Shown: piece by piece, positions 8,230 to 16,976 of the stretch
Numbering within the stretch: position 1 is the stretch's first letter
Layout of the letters: every line of letters starts with the position of its first letter
Origin: a virus
Length of the DNA: 27,563 bases
IMG/VR virus record: IMGVR_UViG_3300025141_008953
Location: 1-27,563 of that record
Reading direction: 5' to 3' (one strand)
The notes under the pieces: generated by a model
What the model was told of the DNA's origin: nothing
Database searches by the model: none
What the model saw: the letters and a program-made list of their open reading frames with translations, nothing else
Made by a program: the position numbers and the translations under genes

Positions 8230-8381
8230 ATGTTGCGATCCATGATATTGAGGCGCATCGCAACCTCTCTGTTGGGCAGTTTTATAGCCTCGACCATCAG
8301 ACGCAAGTTGAGCTTTTGGCGTGGTGGAGAGTTAGAAACATCCCAACAAAAGAAAGGCAGAACAGACACAAAAAGAGGTGA
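8202..8381 (+). CDS. Tail assembly chaperone, -1 frameshift extension (gpT-like)
   Basis: This segment is open in the -1 frame relative to the gene at 7873 and has no early ATG or GTG. It encodes HDIEAHRNLSVGQFYSLD followed by QTQVELLAWWRVRN and a basic tail (KERQNRHKKR). The LLAWWRVRN-type ending is familiar from phage tail chaperone C-termini. It is therefore probably translated only as a fusion after slippage near 8205-8208. A competing frame from ATG8230 (51 codons) gives an Arg/Ser-rich product with no such pattern. The slip site is not a classic two-codon heptamer, because GAT cannot re-pair well on GGA, so the precise site is uncertain. Confidence 0.65.
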   Translation, partial: GFYRSSGGLDVAIHDIEAHRNLSVGQFYSLDHQTQVELLAWWRVRNIPTKERQNRHKKR

Positions 8382-8384
8382 GTG

Positions 8385-8849
8385 ATGGCAGAGGTGGTGG
8401 CAGAGTTGGATGACGGTCTCGCCACACTGACACGCGACTTTATCAATCTGGTTGCACCAGCAACAGCCAAGGCATTCAACCAGACAGCCACTGACTTGCT
8501 CAAGAGTGTCAAGGGTTCAGAGCCAACAGGGCCATCCATCAAGACATCATGGAAAGTGGTGAACGATAAGCGGGTATATTTCCAAGAGCCAACTGGCACC
8601 AGGTCTGAGGATGAGTGGCCAGTCAAGACAGGCAGATCACGCGATGGCTGGTATTATGAGGTGAGGATGGCCAGTATGGATGTCATTGAGTTGGCCATTA
8701 AGAACAAGCACACATATGCGTACATGGTCAAGGGTCTGCACAACTTCAGAGGGCAGCGCACACACATCGCATTGTTGCGCACTCCATTGAGGCGGCAGGG
8801 TGTTAAGTTAGCAGAGCAATTGGCAGGCGAGTTGGCCAAGAAAATATAA
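8385..8849 (+). CDS. Putative minor tail/neck protein (HK97 gp10-like, weak)
   Basis: This 154-residue protein starts at ATG8385 with an ideal GAGGTGA site 3 bases upstream; a GTG at 8382 is a poorer choice. The middle reads VKTGRSRDGWYYEVRMASMDVIELAIKN broken by YAYMVKGLH, resembling HK97 gp10-type proteins where a KTG.S...W segment is followed by a beta hairpin and the passage NKHTYAYMVKG. The C-terminus is a helix (VKLAEQLAGELAKKI). It lies between the tail chaperone and the tape measure. That is not the usual place for gp10, so the family call is tentative. Confidence 0.55.
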   Translation: MAEVVAELDDGLATLTRDFINLVAPATAKAFNQTATDLLKSVKGSEPTGPSIKTSWKVVNDKRVYFQEPTGTRSEDEWPVKTGRSRDGWYYEVRMASMDVIELAIKNKHTYAYMVKGLHNFRGQRTHIALLRTPLRRQGVKLAEQLAGELAKKI

Positions 8850-8859
8850 GGGGATCTCC

Positions 8860-10587
8860 ATGGCAGCAGATGGCACCATCAATCTGAAAGCAGACATATC
8901 CCAGCTCAGAAAAGAGTTGGCGTCCATCGAGGGCATCACTGCCAAAGAAGCAAGATCAATGGCCAAGGAGCTTGAGAAGGGATTCGTCAAGTCAGAGAAG
9001 GCAGCAAAGAAGGCAGCGACAGGCAGCAAGCAAGCCTGGAGCAAGATGAGCAAAGAGATCGACAAGAGCACTCGATCTCTCAAGGACAATGTCGATGCGG
9101 CAGGTGATGCAGACTCTGTGATGATGGGTCTGGGTGGAGCACTTGATCTGGTCAACCCGGCACTCGGCGATATGGCGCGCACAGCAGGTGATGCGCTGGC
9201 AGGTGTTGAGGCACTTGGCAAGGGTGCCATGTTCAGCAATCCGATATTCATCGCACTGGCAGTAACTGCCGCTGCTGTTGGTGCTGCCTATGTGTATCTG
9301 CAAGAACAGGAAGAGAGGGCAGCAGAGGCAGCAAAGGAACACAAGAGAGTGCGCGATGCTCTGCACGACAGTTTCCTTCAGGGCGAGGAGAGACTTAAGC
9401 AGTTGCGATTTCAAGTGGAGGAGCAAGAGGGTGCATTTAGCGAGATGGACGCAGCAATGCAGCGGGCAGAGCACCAAGCACGCAGCGCATTTGCACCAAC
9501 TCTGTCCAAGCTGAACGAGGAGCTTGAGAAGCAAACTAAAATATGGGACGATCTTGGAGAGGAGTATGGCAAGTCTGGTGAAGCCACTGGCGCTGCACAG
9601 GATGCTTTTGAGAAGCAAAAGAAAGTAGTCATTGAGGTCAATAATGCAATCACTCACCAGGGCAAACTGCAAAGAGAGATGGAGAAGCTACTGAAGAGAC
9701 AAGCCAAAAATACCATCGACTACTCTGACGCAGTGCATGAGACAACGGTGGCAGCAGAGGAGGCAAGCGAGGCAGAGGCAGCAATGACAGCAGCGAGGCA
9801 AGCAGCAGAGAAGGCGTCAGACGATGCGACCAAAGCAACAAAAGAAGAGACCAAGGCAGCAAAGGATCTGGCCAAGGCGATGGCGAAGGCAACCAAGGAC
9901 ATGACCACAGACTATGATAAGGCATGGGCAGAGGCACAACAAGCAGTGGCAGACAGGGCCGATGAGCACAGGGAGCGTGAATTAAAAGCAGAGACAGAGG
10001 CAGCGGCGCAGAGTGCAGCAATCAAGGAGCACAGCGCCGCACTGGCTGGTGGGATTGCATCCACTGCATATGCTCTGTCATCTAGGTTAGCAGAGGAGGG
10101 CACAAAGGAAGCACAAGAGGCAGCACTTGTCGCATTCAATGTGGCCAAGGCAGCAGGCATTGGAGAGATCGCCATCCACACAGCAGTGGCAGCAATGAGG
10201 GCATATGCGGACCTACCACCACCAGCCAATGTGATTGCGTCTGGCGCATACATCGCACTGGGCGCAGTCCAAGCTGGACTAGTTGCAGCACAACCACCAC
10301 CAACATTCCACAGTGGTGGCATGATTGGAGGCGCACCAGATGAGCGTCTGGTCACAGCGCGTGCTGGTGAGGGCGTGCTAACGCCACTGGGTGTCAATGC
10401 CATTGGAGGTCCATCAGGACTGGCAGCAGCGAACAGAGGCAGCGCAGTACCAATGCAGATCACAGTGGTCCAGCAGTACAAGCACAGAGCATTTGGTGCC
10501 TTTGTGCAAGAGGATCTGAAACTCAGCAACAGTCCACTTAGACAAGCCATCGTTGGCAATGTTAGAGTTGGACACCGGAGAGACTGA
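8860..10587 (+). CDS. Tail tape measure protein
   Basis: This 575-residue protein sets tail length and is probably ejected at infection. It is mostly charged helix and coiled coil (residues 1-85 and about 148-400), with a hydrophobic segment near 128-147 (NPIFIALAVTAAAVGAAYVYL minus its ends). The C-terminal part has the standard tape measure pattern: FNVAKAAGIGEIAIHTAVAA, then ANVIASGAYIALGAVQAGLV, then FHSGGMIGGAPDERLVTARAG leading to EGVLTPLG. By the usual 1.5 angstrom per residue rule the tail would be roughly 85 nm, short for a siphovirus. The gene overlaps the next start as TGATG. Confidence 0.92.
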   Translation: MAADGTINLKADISQLRKELASIEGITAKEARSMAKELEKGFVKSEKAAKKAATGSKQAWSKMSKEIDKSTRSLKDNVDAAGDADSVMMGLGGALDLVNPALGDMARTAGDALAGVEALGKGAMFSNPIFIALAVTAAAVGAAYVYLQEQEERAAEAAKEHKRVRDALHDSFLQGEERLKQLRFQVEEQEGAFSEMDAAMQRAEHQARSAFAPTLSKLNEELEKQTKIWDDLGEEYGKSGEATGAAQDAFEKQKKVVIEVNNAITHQGKLQREMEKLLKRQAKNTIDYSDAVHETTVAAEEASEAEAAMTAARQAAEKASDDATKATKEETKAAKDLAKAMAKATKDMTTDYDKAWAEAQQAVADRADEHRERELKAETEAAAQSAAIKEHSAALAGGIASTAYALSSRLAEEGTKEAQEAALVAFNVAKAAGIGEIAIHTAVAAMRAYADLPPPANVIASGAYIALGAVQAGLVAAQPPPTFHSGGMIGGAPDERLVTARAGEGVLTPLGVNAIGGPSGLAAANRGSAVPMQITVVQQYKHRAFGAFVQEDLKLSNSPLRQAIVGNVRVGHRRD

Positions 10588-13500
10588 TGGCAGAGAAGAA
10601 CAGAACACAGTACCAAGGTCTCGCACTGCCAGACACCAGAGCATCAGTCTGGGCAGCAGAGTCAAGCTATACGCAGGCAGGACCGACACCAGGCATACCA
10701 GTTGCAGACAACGCAACTAACATGGTGCTGCAATCAAGCGGCACACAGAGTGCTGCCAAGTCGCTTGACATCAGGTCAAGCAAGGGTGGACTGGTCACAG
10801 GGGATGAGGGCGCACGATATATCTGGAAAAATACCACAGACTCTGCCAGCAGTTATCGAGGATGGGACGCGCCATCAGTGCTCACCAGCTTTGAGTCAGT
10901 GCGCTGGACAGATGCGAGTGGTGCCTTCAAATACGCCACACAACCAGATGCGGTGACACTGACCAATCAAAAGGTCGTGGCAGCATATGCGACGAGGGAC
11001 ACCAGCAGAGCATCAGAGTATGGTGTGGAGGTCTCCATCAGATCGACCAGCGGCGCGTGGGCCAATGTCGCTGTCTACACAACCACATTCGCAACGCCAG
11101 CTAGTCAAACCAGAGCACCATGCCTGGTGGTGCTGCCATCTGGCAGAGTGCTCTGCCTGTTCTGGATCTTTGACAATGCCGGTGGTGCCAACATTCGGCA
11201 GTATTACAGCGATGACAGCGGGGCAAACTGGACACTGGGAGCATCACACTGCTTGCGTGCCAATGTTGAGTACAGCACGACTGGCGCAACATACAGGGTG
11301 AAGAGACTGCGCTGCTCATATTCAGATGGGCAGTTGCTATTGATAGCACAAGCCACAGCCAACCACTCTGGCCACGATTTCAATGATGTGCTGCTCCAAT
11401 GGGCAAGCGTGGACAGCGGGCACCAGTTCGATCTGGTCACGGAGCAGTGGCGCACAGACAACGATGAGGCAGTCGGCGCATTCGATCTCACTGTGGCTGG
11501 TAATCATTTCATATTGGCGTACATCAGCGAAGGTTCGACAGCATCATATTCCAGAGACTTGATAGTGCGGCGCATTGGGTCAGCATATCAGAACATCAAG
11601 AATGCTGCGCCAGTTGTCGCAGACAGCGGCACATGGGGAGCCATCACAGGTGGTGACACATTCACAGCAGCAGAGTTGGCACTGGCCAATGATGAGACTG
11701 GCAGGCTATATGTCTATGGCTTATCGTCTGGCACTGGTGGTGGCTTCATTGTTAGCAGTTATGACAATGGCGTGAGCTGGTCGAGCATGGGACAGGGCAG
11801 CGCATACAGCAGGTCTGTCTGGTGGTATACGAACGACACCTCCACATATCCAACCAGTCTGGCAGCGACATCACAGGGCGGCAGGATCATGATGTTGTCC
11901 AACCATGTTGCCACACCAGGCAACGAGGACAACAGCCTCTGTGCGCTCTACCTTGGAGGGTATAGCCAAGTGGTGCTGCCGGGTTACACTCGGTACAAGT
12001 CAGAGGACAACCGGACAACATGGGAGCGCACATGGCTGCCCTATGATCTGCCATCCGATGTCGGATGGACAGCAACCGGCGCAGGCACTGCGACACTGGC
12101 AAGCGGCGCGATGACCATCACAACCAGCACCAATGCAAAGCACTTCAAGATCGCACCAACAGGCACAGCAGAAGAGGGCATCATCCTATATACCTCGTTC
12201 GAGGTTGATGTTGATGGTATCGTCACATCAGACAGGGCAGGCATCAGGGTGCAATGTGAGTCATCTGGTGTTGGGTACATCGTGGACATCCAGTGCCACA
12301 CTGCCAGCTTTAAAGTCTATGACGATGTGGCAACATCATTGTTAGCCACTGTGACTGTGGACATGACAGCAGGCGTGGACATCATCATTGGTGTTGGCGA
12401 TGCCAAGTGCTCACTCTGGTGGAGGTCTCGATCTACATCAGGCGATAGGACATGGACCAAGGCAATCAACTCTGCATCACTGTCTGACAACTCAGGCGCA
12501 ACAGGCACGCATCTGATCGAGTTCGGCAACAGACAATCTGGCACTGCCACCACCAAGTGGCATGCGGTCTGCTATACTTCAGACGAGTGGGCAGGCACAG
12601 GTCTGGCCACTGCGCCAACCAATCCAGATGACTTGATGGGCAGACTGTATTCTGCGACAGGCACATACATCGATGATGGTGTTGTCATCAAGGCGACTGA
12701 TGGACCAACCAGCAGAGGTGATGATTGGACTGTGGCCACTCGCTATGACTATGAGATCGACAGATGTCTCACTGCCAGCAAGCTCCTATCACCACGCATC
12801 GGTTGGAGGTCGACATCAACAGTAGCGCAGACCATATCGCTGCAAGTGTCCAGCGTTGGAGAGGTCACTGCATCGTCTGGTGTTATCGCTGTTGGCTTGT
12901 ACGGCACCAATGTGCCAGAGTACACGCTGTATGGATATGATGACGACACATCGGCATGGGTCAGCATCGCAACTGTTGAGAGTTATGACAGGCTTGAGGG
13001 GCTGCGCTGGACACGCAAGGGCAGTACAGTGGTGGTTGATACTGGTGGCGCGTCAACGAATGAGCCACTGCTATCTGCTGATGAGTTCGCTGGTGGATAC
13101 TTCTGGCTGGCTAATGGCGAGGGCAGGAAGATCATCAAGCACACTGGCGGCAAGTGGAGCGATGGTGACACCAAGCATCCAGTGTTGGAGCTTGAGTCTG
13201 TCGTCGGTGGCGACACTGCCAGCGGCGCTGATGGCAGGATCATACCGCCAGACTGGGTGGCATTATTCCACACTGGCAACTCCACATTCAGCGCGTACAA
13301 GATCAGCATTCCAGCAGTGTCTGGATCAGTGCCATCACCACCAGAGGCATACTGGAAGATCGGTACATTGTTTCTAGGTGAGGTCATCATCCACGGTGAT
13401 GAAACATCATGGGGCAGATCCATCACCACCACTGCCAACACTGATCTGGCAACATCCAGAGATGGCACCAGGCGATCAAGGAACATCGGACCAGAGCGCA

Positions 13501-13868
13501 GGGTGGTTGAGTATTCATGGGAGGATGGCGTTGACTCATCAGATGCAGATAACATCACAGGCACTGGTGATCCTGACTTTGGCACAGTCTCTGACATCAG
13601 CACAGCCCCCAATGCACTGATGCACAACGATACTGCCAGGGAGGTGGAGGGCATAGTGCGCAGACTGTCAGGGCCAGATGCGCCAGTGATATACTTGCCA
13701 GCCATCGAGCGCGTCACAGGCGGCGTCACAACACAAGTCTTGGAGAGGCGACACTGGCACATGCTTGGCAGAGTCACCAGCAGCATACCAGTTGAAAGCA
13801 TCCAAGGCACAGAGCGGCAGGATGAGGTCTGGCGAGTTGGGCCAGTTGTGATTGAGGAGGAGGTCTGA
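10587..13868 (+). CDS. Giant tail tip/fibre-type protein with Asp-box propeller and jelly-roll region
   Basis: This 1093-residue protein is the largest in the window. Residues about 120-480 resemble a sialidase-type beta-propeller, with Asp-box motifs YSDDSGANW (207-215) and SYDNGVSW (391-398) and a degenerate one, YKSEDNRTTW (470-479). Residues about 490-665 are beta-rich and resemble a laminin-G/concanavalin-like jelly roll (GIRVQCESSGVGYIVDIQC and FGNRQSGTATTKWHAVCYT). The remaining part is beta-rich with many Trp and Asp residues. I cannot show sialidase catalytic residues, so glycan binding is safer than cleavage. Placed after the tape measure and before a hub-like protein, it probably belongs to the tail tip and host surface contact. 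Both ends overlap neighbours by one base (TGATG). Confidence 0.8.
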   Translation: MAEKNRTQYQGLALPDTRASVWAAESSYTQAGPTPGIPVADNATNMVLQSSGTQSAAKSLDIRSSKGGLVTGDEGARYIWKNTTDSASSYRGWDAPSVLTSFESVRWTDASGAFKYATQPDAVTLTNQKVVAAYATRDTSRASEYGVEVSIRSTSGAWANVAVYTTTFATPASQTRAPCLVVLPSGRVLCLFWIFDNAGGANIRQYYSDDSGANWTLGASHCLRANVEYSTTGATYRVKRLRCSYSDGQLLLIAQATANHSGHDFNDVLLQWASVDSGHQFDLVTEQWRTDNDEAVGAFDLTVAGNHFILAYISEGSTASYSRDLIVRRIGSAYQNIKNAAPVVADSGTWGAITGGDTFTAAELALANDETGRLYVYGLSSGTGGGFIVSSYDNGVSWSSMGQGSAYSRSVWWYTNDTSTYPTSLAATSQGGRIMMLSNHVATPGNEDNSLCALYLGGYSQVVLPGYTRYKSEDNRTTWERTWLPYDLPSDVGWTATGAGTATLASGAMTITTSTNAKHFKIAPTGTAEEGIILYTSFEVDVDGIVTSDRAGIRVQCESSGVGYIVDIQCHTASFKVYDDVATSLLATVTVDMTAGVDIIIGVGDAKCSLWWRSRSTSGDRTWTKAINSASLSDNSGATGTHLIEFGNRQSGTATTKWHAVCYTSDEWAGTGLATAPTNPDDLMGRLYSATGTYIDDGVVIKATDGPTSRGDDWTVATRYDYEIDRCLTASKLLSPRIGWRSTSTVAQTISLQVSSVGEVTASSGVIAVGLYGTNVPEYTLYGYDDDTSAWVSIATVESYDRLEGLRWTRKGSTVVVDTGGASTNEPLLSADEFAGGYFWLANGEGRKIIKHTGGKWSDGDTKHPVLELESVVGGDTASGADGRIIPPDWVALFHTGNSTFSAYKISIPAVSGSVPSPPEAYWKIGTLFLGEVIIHGDETSWGRSITTTANTDLATSRDGTRRSRNIGPERRVVEYSWEDGVDSSDADNITGTGDPDFGTVSDISTAPNALMHNDTAREVEGIVRRLSGPDAPVIYLPAIERVTGGVTTQVLERRHWHMLGRVTSSIPVESIQGTERQDEVWRVGPVVIEEEV

Positions 13869-15595
13869 TGCCAAGGCCACTGAGCAGGCCAGACTTGTTA
13901 GGCACATCGCTGTGCTGGCTAGTGGTCATCAACTATGCGGGCAGGCAGTGGCGTTGGTCATCTCAACCAGTGACACTCACAGATGCAGATGGTGATGTGT
14001 TGCAGTTCGATGGTGGTCTTGCACCACTTGAGTTGTCACAGGTGCTCGCAGTGCTGGCAGACTCACCAGAGATGTTGTCCATCAGTCTGGAGTTGTACTG
14101 GCCAGAGGATGTGGCATCGATGGTTGCAGATGGGCATGACTTGTCTGCTGCCACTGGTGAGCTGGCAATCATACCGCTTGATGGTGGACGCAACTGGACA
14201 GATGACAGACATGTGCTAATCTCTGGCAGGGTGTCACAACCACAATATGGCGCAGCGTATGAGGCAGTGGTGTTCAGTCTTGAGGAGCAACCATATGATG
14301 ATGCTGCTGTGTATCCTCCTGATTTCCACATCGTCAAAAATGACACGGATGGCACAACGATTGAGGACACCAGCTATGTGTTTCCAGTGGTCTGGGGCGA
14401 TGTGGGCAGATTGCGCAGTCTGGATGGCACCAGTAATGATGTCAGAGGCAGCAAGGCCATTGTAATGAAGAGAAGCGTTGGCGGTGCTGCTCAAGAGTTG
14501 ATGATAGCAGGTCATGAGTTGGCATCAACAGAGGCAACGGTCTGGGCATACTTGCAAAAGGCTGAGATCGCCAGCTTTGGAGAGGTCGTCAGTTACGAGG
14601 AGTGGGACGGCAGAACTGGTGTCAATGTGTCCTACTCGTACACAGGCAACACCAGGACAGCACGACTTGACATCAGCAGTCTCACATCGGCAGAGTTTAA
14701 TAAACAGAGTGATTTCTATATCAGCTTGGAGAGCGGTGGGTTGCAGCGACTCAATGGCACAGGACCAATCACAGGTCTGGGTGACTTGGCCATCTGGTGG
14801 CTCGACCAGTCCACCATCAGATGGGACAGAGCCAAGTGGCATCTGTTGAGGCAGCGGTTGAATGGGTGGCTCACTGCTGGATTCGTCAATGATCAGGTCT
14901 CGCCATGGGAGTATGTGCAGCAAAACATTCTGCCGTTGGTGCCGGTGACCATTCACTCTGGTCCAGATGGCTTATACCCAGTCTGGTGGGACTATGCTGC
15001 CACAGGTGCTGATGCAGTCGAGCACATCACAGTGGCACCAGGCATCGTGCGCCAAGGGCCAGTAGAATACGACAGAGATGTGAGTGATGTGATCAACTCG
15101 TTTAAGTTGGAGTATGGATACGATGCTGGCGAGGATGCGCACAGGGGAGTGGCAGTCATTGAGACAGGGCCAAGTCGGATCGGTGCCGCTCTGGACACAG
15201 AGGCCACTGATGGCACAGAGCACTCCACACTCTTCGCGGAGGCCAGCGTCAGACGGTACGGGGTATCACAGCATGAGACAACCAGCACCGACATCATCTA
15301 TGACGAGGCCAGTGCAGTCAAGACTCTGCTCTGGTGGAGCATTGCAAAAGGGTTCACACATCGCACGATCACATATGAGGCCGACCAGTCTCTGCTGTGG
15401 TTGCAGTTAGGTGACATCGTCAAGCTGACAGATGCAGACTTGTCTCTGTCTGCTGCTGTTGGTCTGGTGCGTGGTGTCACACTGTCGGATCACGGGCGCG
15501 GCATTATTGACATCCAGTTGATTGACAACATGGTGGTTGCCACACTCTCTGCTGGTGCAGGTGGATGGGATCCCAACGACGATCCAGAGGATTGA
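13868..15595 (+). CDS. Tail hub/baseplate-like protein
   Basis: This 575-residue protein starts one base inside the upstream stop. The N-terminal part (LVVINYAGRQWRWSSQPVTL, DGGLAPLELSQVLAVLADS, EMLSISLELYWPEDVA) is beta-rich like distal tail or hub proteins that attach to the tube end. Later regions contain WEYVQQNILPLVPVTIHSG and VEYDRDVSDVINSFKLEYG, and a closing segment LLWLQLGDIVKLTDADLSLS that reads like a hub domain that follows ring topology. No protease or lysozyme motif is visible. The function is inferred from position and fold type. Confidence 0.7.
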   Translation: MPRPLSRPDLLGTSLCWLVVINYAGRQWRWSSQPVTLTDADGDVLQFDGGLAPLELSQVLAVLADSPEMLSISLELYWPEDVASMVADGHDLSAATGELAIIPLDGGRNWTDDRHVLISGRVSQPQYGAAYEAVVFSLEEQPYDDAAVYPPDFHIVKNDTDGTTIEDTSYVFPVVWGDVGRLRSLDGTSNDVRGSKAIVMKRSVGGAAQELMIAGHELASTEATVWAYLQKAEIASFGEVVSYEEWDGRTGVNVSYSYTGNTRTARLDISSLTSAEFNKQSDFYISLESGGLQRLNGTGPITGLGDLAIWWLDQSTIRWDRAKWHLLRQRLNGWLTAGFVNDQVSPWEYVQQNILPLVPVTIHSGPDGLYPVWWDYAATGADAVEHITVAPGIVRQGPVEYDRDVSDVINSFKLEYGYDAGEDAHRGVAVIETGPSRIGAALDTEATDGTEHSTLFAEASVRRYGVSQHETTSTDIIYDEASAVKTLLWWSIAKGFTHRTITYEADQSLLWLQLGDIVKLTDADLSLSAAVGLVRGVTLSDHGRGIIDIQLIDNMVVATLSAGAGGWDPNDDPED

Positions 15596-15596
15596 T

Positions 15597-15899
15597 ATGG
15601 ATACTGTGCTCGACCATTTATCAGGACCGGCAGGCGGTTTCGTATTCACTCTGGTCATCTTCTATGGTGGGTTCCTGCTCATCACCAAGCATCTGCTGCC
15701 GATGGCGGCAAGGCATCTGGATGAGTCTGATGAGCGGTTTCGTGAGTTGATGGACCAGCACATCAAAGACCGTGACACATTCAAGGGTTCAGTGCGCAGA
15801 CTGAGCACCAAGCATGAGGTGTTGCACGCCAAGGTGGAAGTCATCCACGATGATGTTAAGGGGTTGAGGGACACAATCAGCAACACTGACAGGGGTTAA
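15597..15899 (+). CDS. Small membrane protein with coiled coil, possible holin
   Basis: This 100-residue protein begins at ATG15597 with GAGG about 8 bases upstream. Residues about 12-34 (GGFVFTLVIFYGGFLLITKH) form one membrane span. The rest is charged and helical (DERFRELMDQHIKDRDTFKG, VEVIHDDVKGLRDTI), likely a coiled coil. One-span proteins with a charged cytoplasmic tail at the end of the tail genes are often class III-type holins or holin-linked XhlA-like proteins. The endolysin itself is elsewhere (22578-23306), so the holin role is inference. Confidence 0.6.
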   Translation: MDTVLDHLSGPAGGFVFTLVIFYGGFLLITKHLLPMAARHLDESDERFRELMDQHIKDRDTFKGSVRRLSTKHEVLHAKVEVIHDDVKGLRDTISNTDRG

Positions 15900-15900
15900 T

Positions 15901-16089
15901 ATGAAAGAGATACTCAAAAAATACAACATCAGTTTCACCATCGTGGGCACTGCCATCGTGCTGTCAACCATGTTTGGCGAATGCTCATATGACTTGGACT
16001 CAAAAGAGATTGATGTTGATCCTGACATCAGCGGCATCGTTGAGGGCGCAGGCCAGATCATCGATGATGTCAAAGGCAAAGACGACTAA
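15901..16089 (+). CDS. Small membrane-anchored protein, possible lysis partner
   Basis: This 62-residue protein starts at ATG15901 just after the upstream TAA, with AGGGG about 7 bases before it. Residues about 10-26 (ISFTIVGTAIVLSTMFG) form a membrane span or uncleaved signal anchor. The rest is strongly acidic (DLDSKEIDVDPDISG, IIDDVKGKDD). A Cys at residue 28 does not sit in a proper lipobox, since the residue before it is Glu. It could be a second holin, an antiholin or a spanin-like partner. It is the last rightward gene before the convergent terminator. Confidence 0.6.
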   Translation: MKEILKKYNISFTIVGTAIVLSTMFGECSYDLDSKEIDVDPDISGIVEGAGQIIDDVKGKDD

Positions 16090-16096
16090 CAACAGA

Positions 16097-16136
16097 GCAG
16101 GCATGATGGTAGCCAATGCGCTGCCATCATGCCTGC
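16097..16136. terminator. Convergent hairpin terminator between rightward and leftward operons
   Basis: A 13-bp perfect inverted repeat, GCAGGCATGATGG (16097-16109) and CCATCATGCCTGC (16124-16136), with a 14-base loop lies in the only gap between convergent genes. The stem is G+C-rich enough to be stable in RNA from either strand. Neither side has a long T-run; the leftward transcript continues with TCTGTTGTTAG, which is the better one. It probably stops both operons, but the lack of a clean T-tract leaves the mechanism open. Confidence 0.7.
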
Positions 16137-16138
16137 CT

Positions 16139-16158
16139 GGGCTAGTCTGGGCTAGTCT
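16139..16158. repeat. Tandem 10-bp direct repeat
   Basis: GGGCTAGTCT occurs twice in tandem (16139-16148 and 16149-16158), straight after the terminator hairpin. The second copy covers the stop codon region of the leftward ribbon-helix-helix gene. It may be a simple slip duplication; I see no function. Confidence 0.6.
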
Positions 16159-16334
16159 GCTGGATTGCCCAGTAGTGCCTCTAGTTGCCGTCTGAGTGCG
16201 TTGTCTGGCGTTGGTGCCGTGGTTGCGCGTTGTCGGATATACGCAGACACAGAGAGGCCAGCAGCAGCAGCGTTGCTTCTGATGGTCTCTGCCTCGTTTG
16301 CGCTTACTCGGATCAGTATGCTCTGGTCTCTCAT
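16152..16334 (-). CDS. Ribbon-helix-helix protein
   Basis: This 60-residue protein contains SILIRVSANEAETIRSNAAA then GLSVSAYIRQRA, the classic strand-helix-helix pattern of Arc/MetJ-type and MobC-like DNA-binding proteins. The strand (ILIRVS) would insert into the major groove as a dimer. ATG16334 is chosen because it overlaps the stop of the small gene at 16331 (ATGA); an upstream in-frame ATG at 16349 would add five residues. It is the last gene of the leftward operon and may act as an operon repressor. No relaxase is visible, so a plasmid-mobilisation role is not supported. Confidence 0.75.
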   Translation of the reverse strand: MRDQSILIRVSANEAETIRSNAAAAGLSVSAYIRQRATTAPTPDNALRRQLEALLGNPAD

Positions 16335-16453
16335 GGTATGACTATCCATCCAGCCAAGATGCCGATGGCGACCACCATGGCAACGATGGCATTGATGGCC
16401 ATGCCTGCTGCCCAGTTAGATGCTGCTCTTGATGCTCTGCTTGTGTATCTCAT
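16331..16453 (-). CDS. Tiny single-span membrane protein (40 aa)
   Basis: This short frame encodes a basic N-terminus (MRYTSRASRAASNWAA) followed by one hydrophobic span (MAINAIVAMVVAIGILAGW) and four final residues. Its ATG overlaps the stop of the upstream gene (ATGA) and its stop overlaps the ATG of the RHH gene (ATGA), so it is coupled on both sides. The positive-inside rule suggests the N-terminus is cytoplasmic. The function is unknown; it is one of four such micro-membrane genes in this operon. Confidence 0.7.
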   Translation of the reverse strand: MRYTSRASRAASNWAAGMAINAIVAMVVAIGILAGWIVIP

Positions 16454-16959
16454 TGTTGCTCCATAGTTGATTGGTTGATGGTTGCAATCTCTTCAGCACT
16501 GAGTGGTGGCGCAGATCGCATCTTGGTCAGTGTTGGCAGTATCTCGTTGAATGAATCCATGACAGCATATGGATATTCACATGGTTGTGAGGGTTCAAAT
16601 ATCCACTTGCGGTCAGTTGCTTCCATATAGACAAAGCCCATGCCAAGATGACCACCATCATGCAATACATCGTACATCCATTCACCACCAGATGTGTCAC
16701 TGGCGCGACTTAAATACAGTGCAGACTTTGGCTTCATCGCTTCCTGTCTTGCGCAGTAGCAATCTCCACACAGGTATTCTGTGTAGCCATGTGGCTTGTC
16801 ATCACCACAGAAGTCATCAACTGGCACCAGTTCTTTGCAATCCTCACATGGTAAATCGTCGGTTGTGCTGACACAATCGGCCAAAGCATCAACGGTTGCA
16901 AGTATGCTGCCTGTATCAGTAGTTGCATTTAGTCTCTTTTGAATCTCAATCAGTGTCAT
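16450..16959 (-). CDS. Protein with zinc-ribbon-like Cys pairs, unknown function
   Basis: With ATG16959 this is a 169-residue protein. Cys pairs CEDC (about residues 38-41) and CGDC (about 63-66), with further Cys between and after, suggest a zinc ribbon. A C-terminal part with WMYDVLHDGGHLGMGFVYME and WIFEPSQPCEYPYAVMDSF is unrecognised. The start is supported by AAAGGACAAAAGACA immediately upstream, a leader shared in form with the genes starting at 17141 and 17492. A longer frame to 17097 would run across the neighbour at 16977 and is rejected. The end overlaps the next ATG. Confidence 0.65.
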   Translation of the reverse strand: MTLIEIQKRLNATTDTGSILATVDALADCVSTTDDLPCEDCKELVPVDDFCGDDKPHGYTEYLCGDCYCARQEAMKPKSALYLSRASDTSGGEWMYDVLHDGGHLGMGFVYMEATDRKWIFEPSQPCEYPYAVMDSFNEILPTLTKMRSAPPLSAEEIATINQSTMEQQ

Positions 16960-16976
16960 TGTCTTTTGTCCTTTGT

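Noticed and set aside
8230-8385. ATG-started 51-codon frame after the tail chaperone
   Set aside because: The overlapping -1 frame has the recognisable chaperone ending, while this one is an Arg/Ser-rich string with no match to known tail proteins.
8992-9672. Long minus-strand frame (226 codons) opposite the tape measure gene
   Set aside because: It mirrors the repetitive coding bias of the tape measure gene, is rich in Leu, Cys and Ser, and lacks a ribosome site or domain pattern.
9912-10616. Minus-strand frame (234 codons) opposite the end of the tape measure gene
   Set aside because: Antisense shadow of Ala/Gly-rich codons; composition and position give no support for a gene.
12983-13810. 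Minus-strand frame (275 codons) inside the giant tail protein gene
   Set aside because: Ser/Pro/Thr-rich antisense reading of a clearly coding plus frame; no start signal.
16152-16334. MobC-type plasmid mobilisation protein
   Set aside because: The RHH pattern is similar, but no relaxase or transfer origin is visible and the setting is a phage operon.
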